Shown here: positions 17,438 to 26,009 of the stretch, in pieces
Position numbering within the stretch: the stretch's first letter is position 1
Layout: every line of letters begins with the position of its first letter
Assembly (NCBI GenBank): GCA_041398705.1
Contig: JAWKUI010000001.1
Location: forward strand, 310,001-374,000
From: NORP259 sp041398705
Lineage (GTDB): Bacteria > Planctomycetota > UBA1135 > GCA-002686595
Direction: 5' to 3'
Length of the DNA: 64,000 nucleotides
Translations under genes and position numbers: made by a program
The notes under the pieces: generated by a model
Seen by the model: the letters and a program-made list of their open reading frames with translations, nothing else
The model's database searches: none
What the model was told of the DNA's origin: nothing

Positions 17438-19318
17438 ATGGCGCGCTACTCCGAGATCCATGCCCGAAGCCTTTCCGATCCGTCCGCCTTCTGGCGCGAC
17501 CAGGCAGCCGCTATCGATTGGTTCGAGGCGCCCCGAACGATCCTGAGCAAGGACGAACTGGGGGCGGACCGCTGGTTTGCGGATGGCGTGCTGAACACTT
17601 CGCACCTGGCCCTCGACAGCCACGTGGCGGCGGGGCGTGGGCAACAAGCCGCACTGATCTACGAAAGCCCGGTTACGGGGGTTTGTCGCAGCTACACGTT
17701 CTCCGAGGTGCTCGAGGAAGTTTCTCGCCTTGCCGGCGCATTGCGGAATCTGGGGCTGACGAAGGGCGACCGCGCCATCCTCTACATGCCGATGATCCCG
17801 CAGGCTGCGTTTGCGATGCTCGCCTGTGCGCGGCTTGGAGTGGTGCATTCGGTGGTGTTCGGTGGATTCGCCGCCCACGAATTGACGCTGCGCATCAACG
17901 ATGCCCGGCCCAAGGTGATCCTGACGGCCAACTTCGGTATCGAGGTCGATCGCAAGATCGCGTACAAGCCCATTGTGGACGAAGCCATCGCGGATAGCGA
18001 AGCTCCGCCCGACCACGTCATCGTTTTCGACCGGGGTCCGGACGTGCCCTTCACTCGCGAGGCAAGAGATCTCGACTATCAGTCGATCGTCAACCAAGCC
18101 GAACCCGCCAAGGCGGTACCCGTGCAGGGCACCGACCCGCTCTACATCCTCTACACGAGTGGCACCACGGGCACCCCCAAGGGCATCGTGCGCGACAACG
18201 GTGGACATGCGGTAGCCCTGAAGATGAGCATGACCGACATCTACGGCGTCGAGCCGGGGGATGTGTTCTGGGCCGCGAGCGATGTGGGCTGGGTGGTCGG
18301 GCATTCGTACATCGTCTACGCCCCGCTGATCCACGGCTGTACCACGGTGTTGTTCGAAGGCAAACCCGTGCGCACCCCCGATGCGGCGACGTTTTGGCGC
18401 ATCATCGACAAGCACCGGGTCAAGGTGATGTTCACCGCCCCCACGGCCTTCCGCGCGATCCGCAAGGAAGACGCGGAGGGACGGGGCATGCAGCCCTTCG
18501 ACTTGAGCTGCCTGAAACGGGTCTACCTGGCCGGCGAACGGTGCGATGCATCCACCCTGGGCTGGCTGCAGGAGAAGCTCCAGATCCCGGTGATCGACCA
18601 CTGGTGGCAGACCGAAAGCGGCTGGCCGATGCTGGCGAACCCCGCAGGGGTGGAGCTTCTGCCGATCAAGCCGGGATCCGCGGGCAAACCCGTGGCCGGT
18701 TTCGACATCCAGATCCTCGATGGGGATGGAGCCGATTGCCCCGCGGGCGAAGAGGGCTACGTGGTGGCGCGCCTGCCCCTGCCCCCAGGCTGCCTGCCGA
18801 CCTTGTACGGCAACCATGCACGCTTCCAGGCCGGCTACCTCGAGCGATTCCCCGGGTACTACTTCACCGGCGATGGCGGACTCCGCGATGAGGACGGCTA
18901 CGTCTTCATCACCGGGCGCGTGGATGACGTCATCAATGTCGCCGGCCACCGGCTTTCCACCGCGGAGATGGAGGAGGTTGTCGCCTCGCACCCGGAGGTT
19001 GCCGAGTGCGCGGTCTTCGGCATCCAGGACGAGCTCAAGGGTCAGGTTCCTATTGCGATCCTGGTGCGCAAGGAAGGCCAGGGCGCGGCCGAAAACGAGT
19101 TGATCGAAGCCGTTCGGCAGTCGATCCGCCACCAGATCGGCGCGATCGCCTCGCTCAAGGCGGTCTACATCGCGGCCCGCCTGCCCAAAACCCGGTCCGG
19201 CAAGATCTTGCGCAAGACCATGCGCGCCATTGCGGACGGCGTTGAGTTCAAGGTGCCCTCCACCATCGACGATCCCGGCATTCTCGAAGAGATCCGGGTC
19301 CTGCTGCACGGCAGCTGA
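17438..19318 (+). CDS. prpE: Propionyl-CoA synthetase (propionate--CoA ligase)
   Basis: This 626-aa cytoplasmic acyl-adenylate-forming ligase activates a short-chain acid, most likely propionate, to its CoA ester with ATP. The motifs are complete: the P-loop YTSGTTGTPKG, the WWQTESGWPM motif (PrpE-like; acetyl-CoA synthetases usually read TETGG), YYFTGDGG and GRVDDVINVAGHRLS. The C-terminal LPKTRSGKILRKTMR contains the catalytic lysine that PatZ/Pat-type acetyltransferases and sirtuin deacylases modify. Length matches PrpE. No methylcitrate or methylmalonyl pathway genes flank it, so specificity for propionate rather than acetate rests on sequence alone. Confidence 0.9.
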   Translation: MARYSEIHARSLSDPSAFWRDQAAAIDWFEAPRTILSKDELGADRWFADGVLNTSHLALDSHVAAGRGQQAALIYESPVTGVCRSYTFSEVLEEVSRLAGALRNLGLTKGDRAILYMPMIPQAAFAMLACARLGVVHSVVFGGFAAHELTLRINDARPKVILTANFGIEVDRKIAYKPIVDEAIADSEAPPDHVIVFDRGPDVPFTREARDLDYQSIVNQAEPAKAVPVQGTDPLYILYTSGTTGTPKGIVRDNGGHAVALKMSMTDIYGVEPGDVFWAASDVGWVVGHSYIVYAPLIHGCTTVLFEGKPVRTPDAATFWRIIDKHRVKVMFTAPTAFRAIRKEDAEGRGMQPFDLSCLKRVYLAGERCDASTLGWLQEKLQIPVIDHWWQTESGWPMLANPAGVELLPIKPGSAGKPVAGFDIQILDGDGADCPAGEEGYVVARLPLPPGCLPTLYGNHARFQAGYLERFPGYYFTGDGGLRDEDGYVFITGRVDDVINVAGHRLSTAEMEEVVASHPEVAECAVFGIQDELKGQVPIAILVRKEGQGAAENELIEAVRQSIRHQIGAIASLKAVYIAARLPKTRSGKILRKTMRAIADGVEFKVPSTIDDPGILEEIRVLLHGS

Positions 19319-19414
19319 CGCGGCTCTCCCGCAAACGAAGCCGCCCCCCCGCCCCGGCCGCATACACGCGGATCGGGAACGGAGGGGCGGCGACTTGAGC
19401 CTACGGCTCCGGGA

Positions 19415-21136
19415 TCAGTACCAGACCACCTTCAAGCCGTCGGAGAAGTTCGACGTGAAGCTGCTGAATGGATCGCGGTGCCAGGCCTGGAAGTACCAGG
19501 TCTCGCCGACCTGGGCCGAAACGGGGCCTCCGAAGGCCAGGGGCAGGACGGTGTTGTCCACTGTGACGGTGGCCGAGCCCGTGGTTCCGCTGAAGAAGAT
19601 CACGTCGCTTACTACGCGTCCGATGTTGTTCGCCAGGCACAGGTTGCCCGCGCTGCCGCCGGGATTCGCCACGAATCCTTGGTCGCGGCTTGCGAGGAAG
19701 TATCCGAACGCCTGCTGCGGCAGGGTCCCGTTGAACGACAGCACCAGGTCGTTGGCCGCAAGTTGGGCCGAACCGGTCCACTCCACCACCGCGGGACCAC
19801 CACTCGAGTTCGGCACTCCCGGGCAATAGGAACTGGGCAACTCGTGCTCGGTCCAACGCTGGATGCCGGCCTGCGTGTTGAACACGAAGTCTCCGCCCGG
19901 TGCGAAGTGGATCGAGTTGTTCACCCCGGTGCAGCCTGCGTGGGCAACCCATTGCTCCTGGCCAGACGCGTCGTACTTGACCACCGTCGAATCCACGTCG
20001 GAGAGACTGGTCGTTCCACAGGGGTGCATCGCAGGCAGAGCGATGCCCGCGACATAAACGTCACCCGTAGCGGACACCGCCACCGAGCGAGCCCGTTCGT
20101 CGTTGTTGGCGATGCCGGTGTAGGTCTGGGCCCAATGCAGCACCCCATCGGGTCCGAATTGAATGACGGACCAGTCGAGGTACAGTCCCGTCGAAACTCC
20201 CTGCCCCACGGCAACCAAGTTGCCATCGGGCTTGACCATCAGGCGATAAAAGTTGTCCCAAGGCCCGTTCGGTCCGTTGTGGGTCAAGGTCCACTCGAGG
20301 GCCCCAGTGGGCGAGTATTTGATCACCGCGCCATAGGTGGTCGAACCCACCCCCATGCTGCCGCACACATACGCAGCACCCGTGGCGTCGAAGGCGATGT
20401 CTTGCCCTCCAAGGATGCCCGTCGAGTTCAGTTGGGTCCAGAGCAGGGCTCCGTTCGTGTCATAGCAGCGGGTATACCAACTGAGGTTGTTGATGCTGCA
20501 GGTGTACGCCACGCGCCCATCGTCCGCCACGGCCAGGCTATTCATGCTGATCGGGACACCGCTGGCAGGGGTAACCTGCTGACTCCAGAGTTGGTTTCCG
20601 TTCGGATCCAACTTGGTGACGGCCACCAACGCATTCTCACCATTGCCCAGCACGTAGATGTTGCCCAGGGGGTCGGTCTCCACGCGCACGGCCGTATTCC
20701 CGAACGGGGCGCCCGAGTACACGTGCTGCCACAGCTCGTTGCCCTGCGGGTCGTACTTGATCACCACCCGGCCGAAGTTGCTGGATTGGGTCGCTTTGTT
20801 CCGCCCGCAGGTGATGAAGTTGCCGGCCGGATCGGTGGTGGTCCAGTAGGCGCGCTCGTTCCAACCTCCAACCGGTCGGAATTCCTGGGTCCAGAGATGG
20901 TTGCCCTGCCCGTCGAGCCCATAGGTCTGGAACAGGTGGTGCTGATTCGTCGCGCTGATGTTCGCGTACGATCCGCTGCACGCTGCGATGTCTCCGGCTC
21001 CGTTGATCACCATGCGAGCCGTTTCCCCGACGGGAGTGGCGATGGCGCTATCCCAAACCAGTTCTGGTTGGGTCTGGCAGAAGGCGGCGGGGGCGGTGAG
21101 CAGGCAGAGCAGCGCAAAAAGATTGGGGTTCTTCAT
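19415..21136 (-). CDS. Secreted SBBP-type beta-propeller protein with FQxWxRD tail
   Basis: This 573-aa protein has a signal peptide (MKNPNLFALLCLLTAPAAFC) and a good GGAGG seven bases before the ATG. About six to eight repeats follow the pattern 'x-D-P-x-G-N-x-L-W...V': for example VIKYDPQGNELWQHVYSG, VTKLDPNGNQLWSQQV and VIKYSPTGALEWTLTHNG. These match the SBBP-type repeats of bacterial beta-propellers. The final ~110 residues are the domain shared with the 8868-10436 and 45875-47899 proteins, ending VGETWYFQAWHRD...TSNFSDGLKVVWY. It is predicted to be secreted or surface-attached; function unknown. Confidence 0.8.
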   Translation of the reverse strand: MKNPNLFALLCLLTAPAAFCQTQPELVWDSAIATPVGETARMVINGAGDIAACSGSYANISATNQHHLFQTYGLDGQGNHLWTQEFRPVGGWNERAYWTTTDPAGNFITCGRNKATQSSNFGRVVIKYDPQGNELWQHVYSGAPFGNTAVRVETDPLGNIYVLGNGENALVAVTKLDPNGNQLWSQQVTPASGVPISMNSLAVADDGRVAYTCSINNLSWYTRCYDTNGALLWTQLNSTGILGGQDIAFDATGAAYVCGSMGVGSTTYGAVIKYSPTGALEWTLTHNGPNGPWDNFYRLMVKPDGNLVAVGQGVSTGLYLDWSVIQFGPDGVLHWAQTYTGIANNDERARSVAVSATGDVYVAGIALPAMHPCGTTSLSDVDSTVVKYDASGQEQWVAHAGCTGVNNSIHFAPGGDFVFNTQAGIQRWTEHELPSSYCPGVPNSSGGPAVVEWTGSAQLAANDLVLSFNGTLPQQAFGYFLASRDQGFVANPGGSAGNLCLANNIGRVVSDVIFFSGTTGSATVTVDNTVLPLAFGGPVSAQVGETWYFQAWHRDPFSSFTSNFSDGLKVVWY

Positions 21137-21180
21137 GGTGGACCTCCGGGGTCGACGCTATTCAAGATTTCCTGAATATA

Positions 21181-21205
21181 CCGCCACCGACGCTTTCGGT
21201 GGCGG
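21181..21205. promoter_or_regulatory. Perfect inverted repeat in a divergent promoter region
   Basis: CCGCCACCGA (21181-21190) and TCGGTGGCGG (21196-21205) form a 10-bp dyad with a 5-base centre. It lies between the divergent starts at 21136 and 21248. It is not behind any gene, so it is a candidate operator for the winged-helix protein rather than a terminator. Confidence 0.45.
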
Positions 21206-21247
21206 CATTTCTGGAAAAACCGCCCAGGCGCTACGCTCACCCTCCCC

Positions 21248-22720
21248 ATGCCCCCCGACCGCCCCCAGGAATTCGCCCTGCTCCAGTCAGTCAGCCGTAT
21301 CAGCTGCCTGGCCAATGAGTTACGGCTGAAGATCCTGGGCACCCTGGCCAACGGCCCGCGTACTGCCAGCCAGGTGGCTGCGGAACTCGGGGAGCCCGCC
21401 ACGCTGATCCACTACCACATGAAGCGGCTGCTCGACGCCGACCTTGTGCGGGAGGTGGCCGTAGCGGCCGAGTCCAAGGGGCGCGCCAGCGAGCGCTACT
21501 ACCTCGCTCTCGCCCGGCACCTGTTCGTGGACCCGGGCATCGCTTGCACGGACCCCGCCACCGTAAAGACCCTGGTGGGCTCGATGGAGCAGGCCATGGA
21601 CGCCTGGCAGCGGGAAAAGGTGTTCGGCGTCGACCTGCAAGCCCTCGCCCAACGCATCATCGGCGACTGCCTGCAGACTGCCCCCGGAGACCGCATCCTG
21701 ATCATCGCGCAACCCCAGGTGCGCGAAATCGTCGAACGGCTGTTCCTCGAGGCCGAAGCCCGCGGCGGCCGCCCGATCATGCGCCCTTGGTCCCGCGAGT
21801 ACGCGCTCGCGCGCCTCGATCGCATGCCGCGCGAACGGCTGGAGCAGGATCCCTTCTCCCCGTTCGACCAGCTCGAGCAACTCGATGCGGTCGTGCTCGT
21901 CAGTTCGACGCAACCCAGCGCCGTCGAGCCCACCGCCGAACAACGCCAAAAGCTGCCGCTGCTCCTGCAAGGCCTCACCCGCTGGCAGCGGGAACTCCGC
22001 CGCCGCGGTGTGCGCTACGTCGAACTCTCCATCCCCGCGAGCGGAGACCTCGGCAGCGGCACGCTCTCGCCGGTGGACGCCATGGCCCTCTACTGGCGCA
22101 CCTTCGACGCGACCCCGGAAGAACTTCTGCAAGCGGGGGAGAGCTGGCAGAAACGCGTGCTCGCTGCCCAGGACGGACAAGGAGTCACCTGGCTCGAAGT
22201 GCGCGACGACGAAGGCAATCGCCTGCATTTCCCTGCGCTCGCCGCCAAACCGCACTGGAACACCGGGCGCTTGACCCGCGAGGACGCCTCCGCTGGCCGC
22301 ACCATGGAGGAGTTCCCTGCCGGTTCGATCGCCTGGCTTCCCGCCCCCGGCGCCGCCTGTCACGGTCGCCTGCGCGCTCCCCGCCTCGCCATCCACGGCA
22401 CGCTCTGGCACGAACTTCTACTCGAATTCGAAGACGGCCAGCTCGTGCGCGTGTCCGGCCAGGGCCACGAAGACCTCGAAAAGCGCATGGGGCAAGCCAG
22501 CGGCGACGTGCGCCGCCCCGCCGAACTGCGCCTCGGCCTGAACCCCGCCGCCCACGGCCTCGACAACCCGATCACGGGCAAAGCGAGTCTCGACGCCGTC
22601 ATGCAAGGCGCGCTGACCCTCGCTTTCGGCAGCAACGAAATCCTCGGCGGCCAGCAAAGCGCCACCCTCGACATGCGCTTCCCATCGCGCCGCTGGACGC
22701 TGCACGTGAAAGGGGAATGA
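21248..22720 (+). CDS. Winged-helix (ArsR-like) regulator fused to an M29 aminopeptidase-like domain
   Basis: The first ~95 residues are a winged helix: VSRISCLANELRLKILGTLA, then TASQVAAELGEPATLIHYHM as recognition helix, then the wing with KGRASERYYLA. From ~110 the sequence resembles COG2309 (M29, AmpS/leucyl) aminopeptidases: an N-terminal DCLQTAPGDRILIIA Rossmann-like start and, near the end, ELRLGLNPAA and LTLAFGSNEILGGQ. Where active relatives have His in the 'GTVHIAFG' and 'HxD' segments, this protein has Thr/Leu (GALTLAFG) and Thr (ATLDMRF). The C-terminal domain may therefore bind rather than cleave a ligand. It is likely a one-component transcription factor of novel architecture. 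It is divergent from a secreted protein, with a strong dyad between them. Confidence 0.78.
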   Translation: MPPDRPQEFALLQSVSRISCLANELRLKILGTLANGPRTASQVAAELGEPATLIHYHMKRLLDADLVREVAVAAESKGRASERYYLALARHLFVDPGIACTDPATVKTLVGSMEQAMDAWQREKVFGVDLQALAQRIIGDCLQTAPGDRILIIAQPQVREIVERLFLEAEARGGRPIMRPWSREYALARLDRMPRERLEQDPFSPFDQLEQLDAVVLVSSTQPSAVEPTAEQRQKLPLLLQGLTRWQRELRRRGVRYVELSIPASGDLGSGTLSPVDAMALYWRTFDATPEELLQAGESWQKRVLAAQDGQGVTWLEVRDDEGNRLHFPALAAKPHWNTGRLTREDASAGRTMEEFPAGSIAWLPAPGAACHGRLRAPRLAIHGTLWHELLLEFEDGQLVRVSGQGHEDLEKRMGQASGDVRRPAELRLGLNPAAHGLDNPITGKASLDAVMQGALTLAFGSNEILGGQQSATLDMRFPSRRWTLHVKGE

Positions 22721-23255
22721 CCGGACGCGGCCGTGTGTTGGCCCCCCATCCCTCTCGGCATCGCTCCCCTATGCGATCGAACGACTCCTGAGCTGTCGCC
22801 GCAACGGTGATCGCTGCGCTACACCGTGAATCACACCGGAGGATCCACCCGGATCGCGATTCGCTCGGGCCGCGGATCGTTGCGCTGGACTGGAGAGTGC
22901 GGGTAGCCGCCTGATTGCGGTCCTCTCCATCGCTTCCCTTACGCGATCGCTCCCTTACGCGATCGAACGCTCTCCCCACTCATCGGCGCGATGGGTACCA
23001 CTGCGCATCCCATCTCACCCCCCTTGGAAGAATCCGCAGTGCGATTCGCACGCACCGTTAGACGATGCGTTGAAAGGGAAAGTGACTGGTAGAAGCTCGA
23101 GTACACACGTTCCGCCAGAACCGTACCGAGACCACTCCCCTGCATGCTCCGACGCTCGCCCTCGTCAGCCGCGCAATCGACATAGCAGCCTATGCACTCG
23201 CGCCCCCGCCTCCGGCGCCATCCGCTTCGCGAATCGCCCGCGGGGTACGGCGCCC
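22721..23255. other. Non-coding gap of about 535 bases with short repeats
   Basis: No plausible gene is seen between the M29-like regulator and the Fur-family gene. It contains three copies of a short element close to ATCGCTCCCTTACGCGATCG at 22760-22783, 22929-22949 and 22946-22969; the last two overlap. The core CGATCGC...GCGATCG can form a hairpin. Confidence 0.5.
22760..22969. repeat. Three copies of a ~22-base GATCG-rich repeat
   Basis: Copies at 22760-22783, 22929-22949 and 22946-22969 share ATCGCTyCCyTAyGCGATCG; the first and third also share the following AACG. Function unknown. Confidence 0.5.
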
Positions 23256-23621
23256 TCAACACTCCGGGCAGGTCCCCACCAGGGTCAACTCATGGTGGGT
23301 CGCCTTGAACCCCTTCGGCGCCAGTCCATGGATCGTCTTCGGGCAACCGGGGATGTCGTAGAGGCGGCCGCAGGAGTCGCAGAGGAAGTGATGGTGGTGT
23401 GCGAGGCCCGCCCGTTCATACCGCGGCGGTTGTCCCGGCAATTCGACCGGTTCCAACTCACCCGAATCGGTCAGGTCGCGTAGCGCACGGTACACCGTGG
23501 CGAGCGAGATCGACTGCCCTTCGGATTCGAGCGCGCTGACCACCTCCTGGGGCGCCAGGGGTCGGTCGCACGCTGCAAACAAATCGGCGATGGCACGCCG
23601 CTGCCGGGTGGAGCGCTGCAT
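23256..23621 (-). CDS. Fur-family metalloregulator (probably Zur)
   Basis: This 121-aa repressor has the Fur fold. An N-terminal winged helix carries the family phrase SLATVYRALRDLTDSGELEP. The metal-sensing hinge and dimer domain contains AHHHHFLCDSCGRLYDI, and a C-terminal CPEC completes a four-Cys structural zinc site (CDSC...CPEC). Next door and divergent are an outer-membrane barrel with a His-rich loop and a ZnuA-like zinc/manganese binding protein, so zinc is the likely effector, making this a Zur. A candidate operator (23646-23661) starts 25 bases upstream of the ATG, consistent with autoregulation. Fur, Zur and PerR cannot be separated with certainty from sequence alone. Confidence 0.9.
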   Translation of the reverse strand: MQRSTRQRRAIADLFAACDRPLAPQEVVSALESEGQSISLATVYRALRDLTDSGELEPVELPGQPPRYERAGLAHHHHFLCDSCGRLYDIPGCPKTIHGLAPKGFKATHHELTLVGTCPEC

Positions 23622-23645
23622 GGACTTGAGTATAGTTCTTGTTTT

Positions 23646-23661
23646 TGCTATTGCAATCGCA
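23646..23661. promoter_or_regulatory. Candidate Zur/Fur operator
   Basis: TGCTATTGCAATCGCA is a 16-bp dyad matching its reverse complement at 14 of 16 positions and centred on ATTGCAAT. It stands out as AT-rich in a GC-rich region and lies between the divergent fur-family and barrel/znuA-like genes, where a shared metal-dependent operator is expected. Confidence 0.5.
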
Positions 23662-23904
23662 TTCGCATCAAGCTACTTCTGGCCACGCGGGATACCGCGA
23701 ACTGCCTGGAACCTGGACGGCGAATCGATCCTTTGGACCCACACGCTGCCCTACCACCGACAAAACCAATCGGTCACTCACCCGCGCCGCCGCCCTGCGT
23801 AGGCCCTCCCCCGCGCCCCCTCCCATGACCTTCTCCCGCCTCCCCTCGCCCTGCTGTGCACCTCTCCGCTGTTCGCCCAAGGCAGCGGCTTCTCCACCCC
23901 CGGC

Positions 23905-25044
23905 ATGCCGGGCAGCGCTGCCACGGGTCAGACCGACCGCTTCTCGAACGAGTTCAACCCGGCCATCGGCGGCGCCCTCGACTTCCTGCTCACGGCCCTC
24001 GACGGAGACGGCGAAGACGGTCTGAAGCTGGACCTGCGCGCGCTCGAACTCTCGGTGAACACGTGGATCGACCCGAACACTTGGGCGTACGGAGTGCTTG
24101 TGGGTCAGCCCGAGGATGGGGTCAGCCTGGAAGAGGCCGCCGTGGTGTACCAAGGTTTCGGCGGGCACTCGACCCTGCGCGCCGGTCGTTTCTTCGTGGA
24201 CTTCGGCAAGCAAATGCAGGCCCACGAGCACGATTTGCCCACCTTCGAGCGCCCCGCTGTGCTGCGTGGGTACCTGGGTGAGGAATTGGGTGGCACCGGC
24301 GTGCAATACGACAACTGGTTCGCTGCCGGGGACGCGGGGGCGGTGCGCTTCTCCCTCGGCCTCTTCCAGAACCTTGCCAATGCCCACGATCACGGGCACG
24401 GCGATGCAGAAGAGAGCGCGACCGAGATCCTGATCGCCGACTACAAGGATGCCCAGGACCTTTCGTACACCGGCCGCCTGACCGGTTTCCACGATGCCGG
24501 CGAAAACGGCGTGCTGCAGTGGGGCCTGTCGGTGCGCGGAATCCCTTCCTTCGCCTTCGAATCGACCCTTTCCGACGGAACCGTGCTCGGTAGCGAGGAA
24601 CTCGCCAACCACGTGTTCGGTGCCGATTTGACCTACGGCTGGAACGACGATACCGGCCTGAAAGGGTGGACCGTCGGTGGCGAATACCTGGTGTTCCAGG
24701 GCGATATCGGCGCCGAGGTGGACGACAACGGAACCCCCGCGAACTTCGCCGACGATACTTTGCAGGTGCTCGACTCGAATCGCAGTGGATACTACCTCTG
24801 GGCACAACACGCCTGGGATCAGTATCACAGCGCGGGCCTGCTCTACAGCGAGTTCGAACACGCCGAAGCCGGCTCGCCCAAGGACTCCGAAATCGTCGCC
24901 TGGTACAGCCGGAACCTGACGGAGATGTCGCGCCTACGCTTCGGCGTTCGCTACGCGGATTCCGACGAGTCCGGCGACTCCACCGCCCTGTTGGTACAGT
25001 TCACCAACTTCTTCGGCAGCCACGCCCACGGCGTCAACTGGTGA
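23905..25044 (+). CDS. Outer-membrane beta-barrel (porin-like), zinc-linked; 5' end probably frameshifted
   Basis: The 379-aa frame from the ATG at 23905 encodes alternating amphipathic strands with turns (GGHSTLRAGRFFVDFGKQ, GLFQNLANAHDHGHGDAEES, MSRLRFGVRYADSDESGD) and ends in an aromatic residue (GVNW), typical of outer-membrane barrels. The HDHGHGD loop suggests metal binding. This start lacks a signal peptide, yet the same frame upstream (23830-23880) reads LALLCTSPLFAQ, a perfect signal-peptide end with no start codon. The ATG at 23825 opens the adjacent frame with MTFSRLP. One missing base near 23843 would join them into a normal precursor. The stop lies five bases before the ZnuA-like gene, so the two form an operon. 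Confidence 0.75.
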   Translation: MPGSAATGQTDRFSNEFNPAIGGALDFLLTALDGDGEDGLKLDLRALELSVNTWIDPNTWAYGVLVGQPEDGVSLEEAAVVYQGFGGHSTLRAGRFFVDFGKQMQAHEHDLPTFERPAVLRGYLGEELGGTGVQYDNWFAAGDAGAVRFSLGLFQNLANAHDHGHGDAEESATEILIADYKDAQDLSYTGRLTGFHDAGENGVLQWGLSVRGIPSFAFESTLSDGTVLGSEELANHVFGADLTYGWNDDTGLKGWTVGGEYLVFQGDIGAEVDDNGTPANFADDTLQVLDSNRSGYYLWAQHAWDQYHSAGLLYSEFEHAEAGSPKDSEIVAWYSRNLTEMSRLRFGVRYADSDESGDSTALLVQFTNFFGSHAHGVNW

Positions 25045-25049
25045 TCCCC

Positions 25050-26009
25050 ATGAAACTGCTGCATGCCCTGCTCGCCGTCCTGGCCCTCGCCTCCCCTTCC
25101 TTCGCCGACAAACTGAAGGTCGTCACGACCCTGCCCGACCTGGCCGATCTGGCTCAGATCGTCGGCGGCGATCAGGTGGACGTGACCGCGATCTGCAAGG
25201 GCACCGAAAACGTGCACGCCGTGCGGCTCAAACCCAGCCACGTCGTCGCCACGAGCAAGTGCGATTGTTTCGTGCAGATGGGCCTGTCGCTCGAACACGC
25301 TTGGGTGCCGGGGCTGCTCAAGACCGCCCGCAACCCCCGCCTCGAACCCGGCAAACCCGGCCTCGTGACCGCCACCGCGGGTTTTGCCGCGCTGGACGTG
25401 CCAGAATCCCTGTCCCGCAAGGAAGGCGTCGACCTGCACCCCGAAGGCAACCCGCACGTCAACCTGGATCCCACCGCCGGACGTCATATGGCCCGCCAGA
25501 TCCATGCGTCGCTGTGCGCCTTGCGCCCCGAAGCCAAGGCGAAGTTCGACGCGAATCTGAAGGCTTTCGAAACCGCCAGCACGGAGGCCGAAGCCCGCTG
25601 GAAAGCCCTGGCCGGCGAGCTCAAGGGCCGCCCTGCCGTGGTCTACCACAGCGAGTTCACCTACCTCCTGCGTTCGCTCGGCGTCGAAGTGATCGCCACC
25701 ATCGAGCCCAAGCCGGGTGTGCCCCCGACGCCGGGCCACCTGGCGGAGGTGCTCGCGACCGTGCAGAAGCGGGCCGAGGCGGGGCAGCCGATCGCCGTAC
25801 TCACCGCGGCTTGGTCCCAGGGCAGCGCGGTCGATCGGGTGGCCGAAGCCAGCCCCGTCTGCAAGAAGGTCGTGCTGGCCTCGATGGCAGCAGAAGGCAC
25901 GTCGTGGCTGGCCAACATGGAGGCGCTGCATCGCAAGCTGGCCCAGGCGTATGGGGTGCAGTACCCGGTGCCGGATGCCCCTGGCGCGGGTGAATCGCAA
26001 GATCAATAG
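25050..26009 (+). CDS. Metal ABC transporter substrate-binding protein (ZnuA/TroA family)
   Basis: This 319-aa periplasmic protein has a signal peptide (MKLLHALLAVLALASPSFAD). It is a cluster A-I metal-binding protein. Typical metal-site histidines can be read in GTENVHAVRLKPSH, in GNPHVNLDPTAGR and in VVYHSEFTYLLRSLG, with an acidic residue late in the chain as the likely fourth ligand. The EPKPGVPPTPGHL stretch is a family hallmark. There is no His-rich loop of the ZnuA type, so zinc versus manganese is open; the Zur-like neighbour favours zinc. It follows the barrel gene by five bases. No ATPase or permease gene follows, so the rest of the transporter must lie elsewhere. Confidence 0.9.
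   Translation: MKLLHALLAVLALASPSFADKLKVVTTLPDLADLAQIVGGDQVDVTAICKGTENVHAVRLKPSHVVATSKCDCFVQMGLSLEHAWVPGLLKTARNPRLEPGKPGLVTATAGFAALDVPESLSRKEGVDLHPEGNPHVNLDPTAGRHMARQIHASLCALRPEAKAKFDANLKAFETASTEAEARWKALAGELKGRPAVVYHSEFTYLLRSLGVEVIATIEPKPGVPPTPGHLAEVLATVQKRAEAGQPIAVLTAAWSQGSAVDRVAEASPVCKKVVLASMAAEGTSWLANMEALHRKLAQAYGVQYPVPDAPGAGESQDQ

Noticed and set aside
17363..19363. A 666-codon open frame antisense to prpE
   Set aside because: It is the mirror of prpE, a result of high GC at third positions. Its composition is His/Arg/Gly-rich without domains.
19338..19396. Bidirectional terminator between prpE and the convergent secreted-protein gene
   Set aside because: GCCGCCCC and GGGGCGGC pair, but the loop is about 36 bases and there is no U-tract on either strand.
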